Below, piece by piece: positions 43,353 through 52,865 of a stretch of DNA of 64,000 bases; within the stretch, counting starts at the first letter, position 1, and the number at the start of each line of letters is the position of its first letter. The notes under the pieces are model-generated. The model had not been told where the DNA came from, did no database searches, and worked only from the letters and a program-made list of their open reading frames with translations. Location: NCBI RefSeq assembly GCF_018917965.1, contig NZ_JAHLPP010000001.1:1054001-1118000 (forward strand), written 5' to 3'. The stretch comes from Pseudoflavonifractor sp. MSJ-37 (GTDB taxonomy: Bacteria > Bacillota > Clostridia > Oscillospirales > Oscillospiraceae). A program made the position numbers and the translations under genes.

Positions 43353-43382
43353 GGCGGATACGCTCTTGGGAGCGTATCCGCC
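43353..43382 (+). terminator. Terminator of the ECF S-component gene
   Basis: A 13-bp perfect stem (GGCGGATACGCTC with GAGCGTATCCGCC) is followed by GCTTTTCG. Confidence 0.85.
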
Positions 43383-43398
43383 GCTTTTCGCGCTCGCT

Positions 43399-45237
43399 CT
43401 ATTTGATGGAAACTGCCTTCAAATGGCGCGGGAGGGAGCCCACGACGATCAACTTGTTCCTGTCATCATGGAGGAAGTAGATCCGGAGCAGGTTCTCCGG
43501 GGCGTTTCCTACCCCCAGATGATAGTCCAGCGGGCTCTCCACCGGCACGCCGGTATGTCCGGGGAAATATTTGATCTTATACTGGGCCGGAGTGAACTCC
43601 ACCGTGGCCGTCCCGGTGGGCTTGATCTCGAAGGGGCGGCCGTATTTCTCCGAGCACCGGGTGAGCATCTCCGCCTCGGAGATCTTGGCGTACCGGCGGT
43701 CCCAGTAGTCCGTGGCCAGGAAATCCAGCGCGTCGCAGATCAGCGCCGCGTCCACGCCCTGGGCTGAGCGGTCAGCCAGGAGCGCCACCGCCTTGGGGTG
43801 GAGATACAGCCGGTCCCGGAAGTGCCGCTCCACCCAGGCCGCGATTTCTCCGTGGAGCGCGGGGCGGTCCATCCGCCGCTTGAGATAGGCGTTCTCCTCC
43901 CGCTCCTCTTCCAGCTCCTGGCAGAGTTTGGCCTTCTCCCGCTCGGACTCGGCCCGCAGCTCCTCCTTCTCCCGCTCCAGCCGGAGCTGGAACTGCTTCT
44001 GCCGGTCCAGCTTATCCAGGAGGGCCTGCCGCTCCCCTGCCAGCTGAGCCAGCTCGGCCTTATGGGCCGCCTCCATCTGCTCCAGCTTCTCCCGCCACTG
44101 GGCCTCGATCTGCTGAGCGGCGGCCTCCGCCTCCGCCGTGCGGCTCAGGAGGCTCTCCCGGGCATCTGAGAGGAACTTGATGGACCCGAAGGTCACCGCT
44201 TTCTCCCGGGGATAGGTCAGGCACCACTCCTTCAGCTCCGCCATGCGCTCGTTCTGCCGGACGGCAGAGGGACGGTAGCGGTCCACCCGGCAGGCCCCGC
44301 CGAAGCACATAGGCTCCAGCCGGACGATATCTCCGGCGCCGATCTCCGCCCCCGTCAGCTCCGCCAGCTTTTTCCGCAGCCCCTCCTCCACCAGATAGCA
44401 CCGGCAGAAGGCGGCGGCGCTCCGGGCCAGTCCATCCATGTCATAGGGCGGGTCCACCGGGGCCCCGTTCTGCTGAGGGACCATCAAGGGATGTTCCTTA
44501 TCGAATGGGACGAATGTGGACTGGGGCAGGAAGCTCTTGATCCGCTGATCCACCTTCAGCGGCGCCTTCTCCGGACAGAGCTGGGTGAAGAGCACCAGCG
44601 GGAGCTGGCCCCGCTTGTCCCGCCAGAGCCGCGCCACGGCCTTGAGCTGTTCCACGGTCCCGATCCGCTCTACCTGCTCTCGGAGAGGCGCGATCTGCCG
44701 CAGGCCGAAGGCAGGATCCCGAAGGAGCGGACGGATGAAGGCCAGCCGGTAGACCTCCGCCTTCTCCTGACTGCCGTCCGGATCAGAGATCCGCGTCTGG
44801 AAGCCGCACTCCAGCCCCTCACTGGTGATGCGGAAAGCCACGTTGGTCTCCAGCACCCGGCCGGGGACGGCTGGACGGGCCTGACCCTCGTTCCCCGGGT
44901 CGGAGCCCAGGTCCGGCTCTGTGATCTGCAGGGACCACATCCCCTGCTCCGGCGCGGACACCAGGTCGATCACGAAGCCCTCGTTCATATGGAGCGAGCA
45001 TAGACAGCTGTCGTCTGTATCCAGATAGTCCGCCGGATCCGGAGCCTGTTCCAGCTCTGCCGGAGCGGCGGGCCCCAGCCGGTCCCGGAGCCACCGCATG
45101 ACGGTGAGGGCCCCCAGCCGCAGACCCGCCTGAGGGGATGTCTTCCGCTCCCCCATCACCGCGAAGAGCTGATAGGTGGGATATACATGGTTCTTCAACA
45201 GTCGTACCGTATGATAAGAAGTGGTCGTCTCAGACAT
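43399..45237 (-). CDS. Large uncharacterised protein with central coiled coil
   Basis: This 612-residue protein has no signal peptide or membrane segment. The N-terminal half is globular (TVRLLKNHVYPTYQLFAVMGERKTSPQAGLRLGALTVMRWL in parts). Residues about 360-470 form a coiled coil of Glu, Gln, Arg, Lys and Ala. The last 100 residues form a separate domain (ATVEFTPAQYKIKYFPGH, then LLRIYFLHDDRNKLIVVGSLPRHL) whose strand pattern recalls RelE-like small folds, but that is only a resemblance. The start at 45237 has GGAGGG 7 bases upstream. It has its own promoter. I do not recognise the function. Confidence 0.75.
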   Translation of the reverse strand: MSETTTSYHTVRLLKNHVYPTYQLFAVMGERKTSPQAGLRLGALTVMRWLRDRLGPAAPAELEQAPDPADYLDTDDSCLCSLHMNEGFVIDLVSAPEQGMWSLQITEPDLGSDPGNEGQARPAVPGRVLETNVAFRITSEGLECGFQTRISDPDGSQEKAEVYRLAFIRPLLRDPAFGLRQIAPLREQVERIGTVEQLKAVARLWRDKRGQLPLVLFTQLCPEKAPLKVDQRIKSFLPQSTFVPFDKEHPLMVPQQNGAPVDPPYDMDGLARSAAAFCRCYLVEEGLRKKLAELTGAEIGAGDIVRLEPMCFGGACRVDRYRPSAVRQNERMAELKEWCLTYPREKAVTFGSIKFLSDARESLLSRTAEAEAAAQQIEAQWREKLEQMEAAHKAELAQLAGERQALLDKLDRQKQFQLRLEREKEELRAESEREKAKLCQELEEEREENAYLKRRMDRPALHGEIAAWVERHFRDRLYLHPKAVALLADRSAQGVDAALICDALDFLATDYWDRRYAKISEAEMLTRCSEKYGRPFEIKPTGTATVEFTPAQYKIKYFPGHTGVPVESPLDYHLGVGNAPENLLRIYFLHDDRNKLIVVGSLPRHLKAVSIK

Positions 45238-45297
45238 TTCAGGTCCCTCCAACGTGTCGCCTCGGCCTCATTTCTCCATCCTTCGTTTCGTCCGTTC

Positions 45298-45326
45298 ATT
45301 ATATCATATAGAGGTGATATTGGAAA
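45298..45326 (-). promoter_or_regulatory. Promoter of the coiled-coil protein gene
   Basis: On the minus strand it reads TTTCCA, 17 bases, TATAAT. Confidence 0.6.
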
Positions 45327-45344
45327 GGCGGGCGGGCCGTAAAA

Positions 45345-45383
45345 ACAGCTCCTCCGGACGGTCCATTCGTCCGGAGGAGCTGT
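45345..45383 (-). terminator. Terminator of the symporter gene
   Basis: A 16-bp perfect stem (ACAGCTCCTCCGGACG and its complement) has five T after it on the minus strand. Confidence 0.85.
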
Positions 45384-45457
45384 CGTTCACGCAGAGGCCT
45401 GGGATCACTTCTCGTAGGGCTTGGCGAGGCCCGAACGTCTTATGCTCTTCTATCCGG

Positions 45458-46702
45458 TCAGCGCTCCGGACGGCCTTTCCGGGCGGCCCGGCGGTCCTCC
45501 ATCTTAGAGACTACCACAGCGCAGGCGGCATCGCCAGTGATATTGATCGTGGTGCGGCCCATGTCGAACAGACGGTCGATGCCCGCCACCAGCGCGATGC
45601 CTTCCACCGGGATGTTCACGCTCTGGAGCACCATGGCCAGCATGACCATGCCGGCGCCTGGCACACCGGCGGTCCCGATAGAGGCCAGCGTGGCGGTGAG
45701 GATGATCGTCACCATATCGCTCAGGCCCAGCTGGACCCCGTAGCAGGCGGCGATGAACACAGCGCACACGCCCTGATAGATCGCGGTGCCGTCCATATTG
45801 ATGGTAGCGCCCAGAGGCAGGACGAAGGAAGCCACCTCACGCCGGGCCCCCAGCCGCTCCGAACACTCCAGCGTGAAAGGCAGAGTGCCCATGGAGGAGG
45901 CCGAGGAGAACGCCATCATCATGGCGGGGGCCATCTTCCGGAAGAAGGTCAGGGGGCTCACCCCGGCCAGAGCCCGCATCGCGGTGGAATAGACCAACAA
46001 CGCGTGGATGAAGTAGCCCACATAGGCCACCAGCAGGACCATCGCCAGCTTGCCCAGCACTTCGGGGCCATTCTCCGCCACCACCGGGCAGATCAGACAG
46101 GCCACGCCCACCGGGGAGAGACGGATGATCAGGTCCATGATTCGCTGGAACACCTCGCTGAAGCTCTCCACCACCCGTCCGGCGGTCTCGCCCTTCTCTC
46201 CGGCCAGCAGGATCCCGAATCCAAGGAACAGAGCGATCACGATGACCTGGAGCATATTGGCCTCCGCCATCGGCGACACTGCGTTGGAGGGGAAGATGTT
46301 CACGATGGTGTCCATGAGGCTCTGGCTCTCCGGCGGCGTGTACTCCAGACCAGTGGTGGCCAGAGGCGTGAACAGACGCAGGGCCTGCGCCCCGCTGGCC
46401 AGCAGGAGGGCGATCGCGATCGCGAAGGCGGTGGTACACAGATAGAATACCACCGTCTTGCCGCCCACGGAACCCACCTTGCTGATGTCGCCCATGGAGA
46501 TGACCCCGGCGGCGATGGAGAACAGCACGATGGGGACCACTACGAATTTCAACAAGTTCAGGAAGATGGTGCCGAAGGGCTTGACATATCCCTTCGCGAT
46601 ATCGACACCTCCGGGCACCGCCATCAGGACGACGCCTCCCAGGACGCCCACACACAGGCCGGCAAAGATCCAGAACGCCAGCGGTAATTTCTTTTTTGTC
46701 AA
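45458..46702 (-). CDS. Dicarboxylate/amino acid:cation symporter (DAACS family)
   Basis: This 414-residue transporter has eight membrane helices and two re-entrant loops. Family marks are the first loop SSASSMGTLP (Ser-rich HP1), NMDGTAIYQGV in helix 7 (sodium site), TASIGTAGVPGAG-like HP2 (TLASIGTAGVPGAGM) and the substrate-binding helix 8 with Asp and Asn (RTTINITGDA). Glutamate, aspartate, serine or C4-dicarboxylates are likely substrates. It is monocistronic. Between its start and the next gene (46703-46964) I see nothing clear beyond overlapping -10-like TATGAT/TATCAT motifs. Confidence 0.92.
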   Translation of the reverse strand: MTKKKLPLAFWIFAGLCVGVLGGVVLMAVPGGVDIAKGYVKPFGTIFLNLLKFVVVPIVLFSIAAGVISMGDISKVGSVGGKTVVFYLCTTAFAIAIALLLASGAQALRLFTPLATTGLEYTPPESQSLMDTIVNIFPSNAVSPMAEANMLQVIVIALFLGFGILLAGEKGETAGRVVESFSEVFQRIMDLIIRLSPVGVACLICPVVAENGPEVLGKLAMVLLVAYVGYFIHALLVYSTAMRALAGVSPLTFFRKMAPAMMMAFSSASSMGTLPFTLECSERLGARREVASFVLPLGATINMDGTAIYQGVCAVFIAACYGVQLGLSDMVTIILTATLASIGTAGVPGAGMVMLAMVLQSVNIPVEGIALVAGIDRLFDMGRTTINITGDAACAVVVSKMEDRRAARKGRPER

Positions 46703-46964
46703 AACGATCGCTCCTCAGGAAATGGGATGATGAGATCGATATCGGCTCGATCTCTCGGCCAGCCATATATCATATCATAGGATGATAGCCGTTTCCATTC
46801 GGAAAGATCGCCGACATTTCCTTACGAACATCACTGTCCTTCGGCAGATCTGCCACTCATGTCCGTTCTTCCGTCCTTCTTTTCTGTAAAGCAGTTTCAC
46901 TATCCATTGCAAAGAGGACGCGATCTGTTCTTTTCTCTTGTCATCCTATGCCTGTAATGTGCTT

Positions 46965-48497
46965 CTACTTTCCATCCTTTCCGCATCGTCCGGGCAGGAT
47001 CCGCAGGACTGAGCGGGTCTTTTCCGGCGGCCAGCGGGTCTCCGGATGGTCACTGACATAGACCGTGAGCACCAGGCCCTGCCGCAGTGTGCTGCCATAA
47101 GGGACCTCTACCCAGTCCCCCGGCCGGACCGGCAGATCCTCCGTGGAATAGGTACAGCTGTGCGGTCCGGGGCCAGTCCGGACCACGCACCAGCGGTACC
47201 AGTCGGATGCCGGGGCTGGAGTCTCCGTCTCGTCAGGAGGGATGGACGCCCTCTCCTCCCCTTTCGGCGTATCCCATGAGAGCAGATCCAACATGAAGTC
47301 ATTGAAGTCCTCGTCTGTGGGATCCGCCTTGGACTCGATCCGTCCCCAGAGCGATCCGACCAACTCATCCTTTCCCTCCCGGTGGAGGGCTTTCAGGAGA
47401 TCCAATTGAGGCAGGTCCACATAGGCAGACTTGCCAAAGAGCTGTTCGGTGAACCGCTCTGACCCGTCCATCTCCGTCAGGATCGGCCGGAGGAGCATCG
47501 GGTCCTTCTCCCCATCCAGCCAGATCTCCCACAGCCAGTCCCCGATCAGCTCCTCTGCGGTCTCACGGTCGCCCAGATGAGCCTCCTCCGTATCCAGCAG
47601 GAGCCGCCACATGGCGATGGCCAGCGCCGGATCCTCCCGGTAGATCTCCGGCAGGATGTCCCCCGGGTCCATGTCCCGCAGATCTTCCTCCGGCCACCGG
47701 TCTGCCAGTTGGGGCCAGACCGCCACCAGCAGGTCCCGCTCCGCCCACTCATAGACCGAGAAGTCCCGGTCCCGGACCAATGGCAGGAGCTTCTCCCGGT
47801 CCGGCGTCAGGACCGTCATCTCCTCCCAGCGCCGAGGCAGGGCGTCCGCGTCCATCAGTTCATCATAGAGCGTACCGCGCTCCTCCGCATCCCGGAAGCG
47901 GTCGTCCAGCTTCGACAGATCCAAACACATCCCCACCAGACCGTCGACTTCCGGGAGGGCCCCACCGTAAAAGGGCGGCAGGACCTCCCGGATCAGTCCG
48001 GTCCAGAAGGTCCCCAGCGTGTCCGCCGGCCCGATATGGAACTGCTCATCATACAGGACTGTCCCCGCCTGGACCGTCTGGAGGACGCCGCGCCTCTCTC
48101 CCGGACATCCCTCGAACAGGCCCTGGAGGCGTTCCAGATCCTCCTCAGTGGCCGGATGCTCCCGGAACGCACGGCTGGCGAGATGCGCCGTCATCCGCCA
48201 GGAGATCTCCTCTCCCCGGTCCCCCAAAAGCTTCCTCATATCGGTCTGGAGCTGGTCCCGGACCCGGCAGAGCACTTCGACCCGTTCCTTCTTCCGTTCC
48301 GCCTCCCGTCGGGCCTTGTCGAGGGCGGCGCTGGCCTCTTCCCGCGCCCTTTGGGCCGCTCTCAACTCCCCCTGCCGGCGGGCTTCCCGGAGGCGTGCCT
48401 TCCGTTCCTGCTCCTCCCGCTCGGTGACAGAGAGGAAATAGTACCATCGGCTCCGCTCGATGCGGCCCAGTGTCCCCTCCTGAAAGAGTTCCCCCAT
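46965..48497 (-). CDS. Uncharacterised protein with N-terminal coiled coil
   Basis: This 510-residue cytosolic protein has a charged coiled coil at about 25-95 (EREEQERKARLREARRQGE and on). A long acidic alpha-helical middle follows, and then a C-terminal beta domain (DWYRWCVVRTGPGPH, then DLPVRPGDWVEVPYG and VLTVYVS). That last domain has the outline of a small SH3-like barrel seen at the ends of other hypothetical proteins. The start at 48497 (ATG) is preferred to the GTG at 48500 because GGAGGG is 8 bases upstream. I cannot assign a function. Confidence 0.7.
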   Translation of the reverse strand: MGELFQEGTLGRIERSRWYYFLSVTEREEQERKARLREARRQGELRAAQRAREEASAALDKARREAERKKERVEVLCRVRDQLQTDMRKLLGDRGEEISWRMTAHLASRAFREHPATEEDLERLQGLFEGCPGERRGVLQTVQAGTVLYDEQFHIGPADTLGTFWTGLIREVLPPFYGGALPEVDGLVGMCLDLSKLDDRFRDAEERGTLYDELMDADALPRRWEEMTVLTPDREKLLPLVRDRDFSVYEWAERDLLVAVWPQLADRWPEEDLRDMDPGDILPEIYREDPALAIAMWRLLLDTEEAHLGDRETAEELIGDWLWEIWLDGEKDPMLLRPILTEMDGSERFTEQLFGKSAYVDLPQLDLLKALHREGKDELVGSLWGRIESKADPTDEDFNDFMLDLLSWDTPKGEERASIPPDETETPAPASDWYRWCVVRTGPGPHSCTYSTEDLPVRPGDWVEVPYGSTLRQGLVLTVYVSDHPETRWPPEKTRSVLRILPGRCGKDGK

Positions 48498-48584
48498 CAC
48501 GTGCTCCCTCCCACGTTTTCTTTTTTCCTATGATATCATATCAGGCCGCAAAAAGATATCGCTCCGGCCCTCATGCTCTGGAAT

Positions 48585-48601
48585 TTATGAGCCGCTCATA
48601 A
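48585..48601. promoter_or_regulatory. Operator-like inverted repeat
   Basis: TTATGAG and CTCATAA form a 7-bp dyad separated by CCG, just upstream of the promoter of the PNPOx-like pseudogene. Its spacing suits a dimeric regulator. This is only suggestive. Confidence 0.35.
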
Positions 48602-48614
48602 GTTGACGGACCTC

Positions 48615-48643
48615 TTGTCCTGACCGAGCGGACCTATTACGAT
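48615..48643 (+). promoter_or_regulatory. Promoter of the PNPOx-like pseudogene
   Basis: The sequence is TTGTCC, 17 bases, TACGAT. Confidence 0.5.
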
Positions 48644-48674
48644 AGGGACACCCTGATGAATGGAGTTGACTATC

Positions 48675-48864
48675 ATGCTGAACGAGAACGTGAAAAAGCT
48701 TCTGAGTGAGCAGATGTGGGATCTCTCTACCTGCGCCGGCGGGCAGCCCAACGTGGTGCCCGCCGGCCTTCAAGGACGTGACCCCCGAGGGCCGTCTGGT
48801 GGTGGGCGACGTGTTCCTGGACACCACGCTGAAGGACCTGACGACCAACAAGAAGGTCCTGTGA
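48675..48864 (+). pseudogene. Frameshifted pyridoxamine-5'-phosphate-oxidase-like (FMN split-barrel) gene
   Basis: Frame 1 reads MLNENVKKLLSEQMWDLSTCAGGQPNVVP. A single-base shift near 48765 then moves the continuation to another frame: FKDVTPEGRLVVGDVFLDTT, then LKDLTTNKKVL and a stop. Joined, they match the N-terminal half of small FMN-binding split-barrel proteins. The rest is absent, so the gene is both frameshifted and shortened. Confidence 0.75.
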
Positions 48865-48898
48865 GCGGGACTAGCCCCCCTCATCCTCTCTTTCTCCG

Positions 48899-48933
48899 GA
48901 ACAGGCGTAGGCCATACAGGTCTGCGCCTGTTC
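48899..48933 (+). terminator. Terminator upstream of the UvrA-like gene
   Basis: GAACAGGCG pairs with CGCCTGTTC, followed by TTCTC. Confidence 0.65.
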
Positions 48934-48957
48934 TTCTCACGGACCATCGTGCCTCCA

Positions 48958-48987
48958 TTGGACGATCTCCGCCGATCGTGCTATGCT
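48958..48987 (+). promoter_or_regulatory. Promoter of the UvrA-like gene
   Basis: The sequence is TTGGAC, 18 bases, TATGCT, about 35 bp before the start codon. Confidence 0.6.
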
Positions 48988-49021
48988 GTTTGGGAGAATG
49001 TCAGACAGGATGGGATTGCAT

Positions 49022-51499
49022 ATGATCGACAAGATACAGATCCGCGGCGCGCGGGTCCACAACCTGAAAAACATCGATGTGGATGTCCCTCTGGGCAAGA
49101 TCGTTGGCATCGCCGGCGTGTCCGGCTCCGGCAAGTCCTCGCTGGCCCTCGGTGTCCTCTACGCGGAGGGCTCCCGGCGGTATCTGGAGTCTCTGTCCAC
49201 CTACACCCGCCGTCGGATGGGACAGGCCGCCAAGGCCCAGGTGGACGAGGTCCTCCATGTCCCCGCCGCTCTGGCCCTCCACCAGCGGCCCGGCGTCCCC
49301 GGCATCCGCAGCACCTTCGGCACCGGGACCGAGAGCCTGAACAGCCTCCGGCTCATGTTCTCCCGGCTGGCCAGCCACCGCTGTCCCAACGGGCACTATG
49401 TCCCCCCTTCCCTGGCGGTGGCCGCCGGGCAGGCGCTCACCTGTCCGGAGTGCGGGGAGACCTTCTTCGCCCCCTCTGCCGAGGAGCTGGCCTTCAACAG
49501 TCAGGGGGCCTGCCGGACCTGTGACGGCACTGGTCTGGTGCGGACCGTGGACCGGTCTACGCTGGTGCCCGACGAGTCCCTGACCATCGACGAGGGGGCG
49601 GTGGCCCCCTGGAACTCTCTCATGTGGTCCCTCATGACCAATGTGTGCCGGGCCATGGGCGTCCGCACCGACGTGCCCTTCCGGGACCTCACCGAACAGG
49701 AGAAGCAGATTGTCTACGAGGGCCCCGCTGTGAAGAAGAGAATCTTCTATCACGCCAAGAGCTCTCAGCAGGCGGGTGAGCTGGACTTCACCTACTACAA
49801 CGCGGTCTACACCGTGGAGAACGCGCTGGCCAAGGTCAAGGATGAAAAGGGCATGAAGCGGGTGGAGAAGTTCCTCCGTCAGGACGTCTGCCCGGACTGC
49901 GGCGGCTCCCGGCTGTCTGAGGCCGCCCGGGCCCCCCGGCTCCGGGGGATCGGTCTGGACGAGGCCTGCCGGATGACGCTCCACACGCTGGTCCGGTGGG
50001 TGGACGGCGTCCCTGCCAGCCTGCCGGAAGAGATGCGCCCCATGGCAGAGAGCATCCGCGCCTCCTTCCAGACCGTGGCCAAGCGCCTCATGGAGCTGGG
50101 GCTGGGCTATCTGACGCTGGACCGGGCTTCCGCCACCCTCTCCACCGGTGAACGCCAGCGGATGCAGCTGGCCCGGGCCGTGCGTGACCGGACCACCGGC
50201 GTTCTCTACGTACTGGACGAACCCTCCATCGGCCTGCACCCCGCCAACATCGCGGGCCTCACCGGAGTGATAGACGACCTGATCCGGGACGGCAACTCGG
50301 TAATCCTGGTGGACCACGATACCCAGATCCTCTCTAGGGCCGACTGGCTCATCGAGATGGGCCCCGGGGCCGGGGCCGGAGGCGGACGAGTGATCGCGCA
50401 GGGCACCATCCCGGCGGTCGAAGCAGATCCAACTTCTCAGATCGGTCCGTTCTTGGCGGGGAACGCGGCCGGTATCCCCCGGCCCGTCTGCCCGGAGGAG
50501 GCCCTTTTCGCCCTGGGCCGGATCCACCTCTCCACCGGGCCGATCCATACGGTGAAGCCTCTGGAGGCTGACATCCCCAAGGGACGGCTCACCGTCATCA
50601 CCGGCGTGTCCGGCTCCGGCAAGACCACGCTGGTGCTGGAGAGCCTGATCCCCGGCCTCACCGCCGCCATCCAGGGCGGCAGGCTCCCGGAGCACGTCCG
50701 GGCCGTGGACCCCGCCGGGATCGGCCAGGTGAAGCTGATCGACGCCGCCCCGATCGGCATCAACGTCCGCTCTACCGTGGCCACCTACGCCAATGTCCAC
50801 GACGAGCTGCGGAAGATCTTTGCCCGCACGCCCGACGCCAAGGCCCTGGGCTATAAGGCCGGCGACTTCTCCTACAATACTGGGAAGCTCCGCTGTCCCG
50901 TCTGCGACGGCACCGGGCAGATCAGTCTGGACGTGCAGTTCCTGCCCGACGTGGACATCCCCTGTCCCCAGTGCCGGGGCTCCCGGTACGGAAAGGACAC
51001 GGGCCGGATCGTCTGCCGCACCAAGAGCGGCCGGGCCTGCACTCTGCCGGAGCTGATGGACATGGACGTCTCCTCCGCGCTGGAGGTCTGCGCCGACTGG
51101 AAGCTGATCCGCCAGCGGCTCCAGGTGCTGAAGGATCTGGGGCTTGGCTACCTGACGCTGGGCGAGGAGACGCCCAGCCTCTCCGGCGGCGAGGCCCAGC
51201 GGCTCAAGCTGGCCAGTGAGATGGGCCGGAGCCAGTCCGACTCCCTCTTCGTGTTCGACGAGCCCACCATCGGCCTGCACCCGCTGGACGTGCGGACCCT
51301 GCTGGGGGTGTTCCAGACCCTCATCGACAACGGGGCCACCGTGCTGGTGATCGAACACGATCTGGACGTGATCCGCAGTGCCGACTACCTGATCGACATG
51401 GGCCCCGGCGGCGGAGAGGAAGGCGGCCGCATCGTGGCGGCGGGGACGCCGGACCAGATCCGCCGGACCCCGGAGAGCCTGACTGGGCGGTATCTCTAA
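49022..51499 (+). CDS. UvrA-like ABC ATPase (UvrA2 class)
   Basis: This 825-residue protein has the two interdigitated ABC cassettes of UvrA: Walker [10 protein letters not shown] (about 28) and GVSGSGKTT (about 530), signatures LSTGERQR and LSGGEAQR, Walker [15 protein letters not shown] and [12 protein letters not shown]. Zinc-finger modules [16 protein letters not shown] and [16 protein letters not shown] are present. It is about 110 residues shorter than UvrA and I see no clear UvrB-binding domain, which marks UvrA2-type paralogues linked to resistance to DNA-binding compounds. A canonical uvrA probably lies elsewhere. The start at 49022 follows AGGATGGG. Confidence 0.88.
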   Translation: MIDKIQIRGARVHNLKNIDVDVPLGKIVGIAGVSGSGKSSLALGVLYAEGSRRYLESLSTYTRRRMGQAAKAQVDEVLHVPAALALHQRPGVPGIRSTFGTGTESLNSLRLMFSRLASHRCPNGHYVPPSLAVAAGQALTCPECGETFFAPSAEELAFNSQGACRTCDGTGLVRTVDRSTLVPDESLTIDEGAVAPWNSLMWSLMTNVCRAMGVRTDVPFRDLTEQEKQIVYEGPAVKKRIFYHAKSSQQAGELDFTYYNAVYTVENALAKVKDEKGMKRVEKFLRQDVCPDCGGSRLSEAARAPRLRGIGLDEACRMTLHTLVRWVDGVPASLPEEMRPMAESIRASFQTVAKRLMELGLGYLTLDRASATLSTGERQRMQLARAVRDRTTGVLYVLDEPSIGLHPANIAGLTGVIDDLIRDGNSVILVDHDTQILSRADWLIEMGPGAGAGGGRVIAQGTIPAVEADPTSQIGPFLAGNAAGIPRPVCPEEALFALGRIHLSTGPIHTVKPLEADIPKGRLTVITGVSGSGKTTLVLESLIPGLTAAIQGGRLPEHVRAVDPAGIGQVKLIDAAPIGINVRSTVATYANVHDELRKIFARTPDAKALGYKAGDFSYNTGKLRCPVCDGTGQISLDVQFLPDVDIPCPQCRGSRYGKDTGRIVCRTKSGRACTLPELMDMDVSSALEVCADWKLIRQRLQVLKDLGLGYLTLGEETPSLSGGEAQRLKLASEMGRSQSDSLFVFDEPTIGLHPLDVRTLLGVFQTLIDNGATVLVIEHDLDVIRSADYLIDMGPGGGEEGGRIVAAGTPDQIRRTPESLTGRYL

Positions 51500-51500
51500 G

Positions 51501-51707
51501 CTTCTCCCGGAGCAGATCCCGGACATCCAGCCGGGGGACTTCCGCCGGACGTCCACCCTGCTGGAGAAGGCCGTCTATGGCGGGACCCCGCTGGAGCCCT
51601 CTGAGGAACAGACCGTCATCAGCCTCCTGTGGAAGCTGGCCGACCCCCGCCCCGGCGGCCGCCGCTTCCGCCGCCGGGCGCGGTACGGCTGGATGTTCCG
51701 GCGGTGA
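51501..51707 (+). pseudogene. 3' remnant, possibly of a transglutaminase/DUF4129-type membrane protein
   Basis: A 68-codon open stretch without a start follows directly after the UvrA-like stop. It reads DFRRTSTLLEKAVYGGTPLEP, then EEQTVISLLWKLADP and a basic end. The LLEKAxYGxxPL pattern recalls the C-terminal DUF4129 region of TgpA-like proteins. No start codon or ribosome binding site is present. Confidence 0.4.
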
Positions 51708-51721
51708 TCCCATAAAAATAT

Positions 51722-51766
51722 ACGCGCGTATGCGGAGGAGACCGAGGCCCCTCTGCATACGCGCGT
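51722..51766. terminator. Terminator of the pilT operon
   Basis: A 12-bp stem (ACGCGCGTATGC with GCATACGCGCGT) encloses a smaller inner dyad. It has ATATTTTTATG following it on the minus strand. Confidence 0.7.
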
Positions 51767-51786
51767 GTTTCTTGTTCCGGCTCCGG

Positions 51787-52836
51787 TCAGAAGCAGGCCC
51801 GGTGGAGGGCCTCCGGGTCGCTGGCCTTCTCCATAGCGTCCATCAGATCCACTTCACCGGAGCGGACCAGCTCCGCCAGAGCGTCGTCCAGGAGCATCAT
51901 GCCCTTGCTCCGGCCGGTCTGGATCGTGCTGACCAGCTGGAAGGACTTGTTCTGCCGGATGAGGCTCCGCACAGCGGAGTCCCCCGTCATGATCTCGAAC
52001 GCCGCCACCCGGCCTCCGCCCTTTCGGGGCAGGAGGGTCTGGCAGATGACGCACTCCAGCACATCGGCCAGCTGGATCCGAATCTGCTCCTGCTGGCCCG
52101 CCGGGAACACATCGATCATACGGTCCACGGTGCTGGCCGCGCCCTTGGTGTGCAGGGTGCCGAACACCAGATGGCCGGTCTCCGCGGCGGTGATGGCCGT
52201 GGCGATCGTCTCCAGATCCCGCATCTCGCCCACCAAGATCACATCCGGGTCCTGCCGCAGGGCGGCCCGGAGGCCGGCGGCGAAGCTCTTGGTGTCCCGG
52301 CCGATCTCCCGCTGGTCGATCACCGAGTGGATCCGGGGATGGACATACTCGATGGGGTCCTCCAGCGTGATGATGTGCCGCCGGGAGGTCCGGTTGATGT
52401 GGTCCATCATGGCCGCCAAAGTGGAGCTCTTGCCGGAGCCGGTGGGCCCGGTGACGATCACCAGTCCCCGGGGCTTCTCCGCCTGCCGGATGATGATCTG
52501 AGGCAGACGGAGTTGCTGGGCCGTGGGGATCGTCCCCGGCAGGAGGCGGAGCGCCAAGGCCGTGTGCCCCTGCTGATGGTAGATGTTGCACCGCATCCGG
52601 GCATCTCCGCCGATGGTGACGGCGAGATCCGTTTCGCCCACCTGTTCCAGCTCCGCCATCTGACGCTCGGTGGCCAGCTGACGGGCGATCCCGCCGACAT
52701 CCTCTTCGGTCAGGGGTGCATCCCCCCACTCGGTGAGCTTGCCGTCGATCCGCAGGATCGGCGGGAGGCCGACGGTCAGATGGACGTCCGAGGCGTGCCG
52801 GGCCGATGCGGTCTCGATGAGTTCCTGTATCTCCAT
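51787..52836 (-). CDS. pilT: PilT-type type IV pilus retraction ATPase
   Basis: This 349-residue hexameric secretion ATPase has an N-terminal PAS-like domain (ASDVHLTVGLPPILRIDGKL, in parts). Further motifs are Walker A GPTGSGKSST, the Asp box TLEDPIEYVH, Walker B DPDVILVGEMRD, the His box GHLVFGTLHT and the C-terminal AIRNLIR-like segment (AVRSLIRQNK). No other pilus genes lie in the window, so partners must be elsewhere. AAAGGAA precedes the ATG. It follows a truncated flavoprotein gene and probably shares its promoter. Confidence 0.92.
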   Translation of the reverse strand: MEIQELIETASARHASDVHLTVGLPPILRIDGKLTEWGDAPLTEEDVGGIARQLATERQMAELEQVGETDLAVTIGGDARMRCNIYHQQGHTALALRLLPGTIPTAQQLRLPQIIIRQAEKPRGLVIVTGPTGSGKSSTLAAMMDHINRTSRRHIITLEDPIEYVHPRIHSVIDQREIGRDTKSFAAGLRAALRQDPDVILVGEMRDLETIATAITAAETGHLVFGTLHTKGAASTVDRMIDVFPAGQQEQIRIQLADVLECVICQTLLPRKGGGRVAAFEIMTGDSAVRSLIRQNKSFQLVSTIQTGRSKGMMLLDDALAELVRSGEVDLMDAMEKASDPEALHRACF

Positions 52837-52865
52837 AGTTTCGTTCCTTTCCAACGTGGTCCGGC

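Noticed and set aside
49022-51499. Considered as the housekeeping uvrA
   Set aside because: It is shorter than UvrA and I cannot find the UvrB-binding domain, and no uvrB or uvrC is adjacent; UvrA2-type is the better call.
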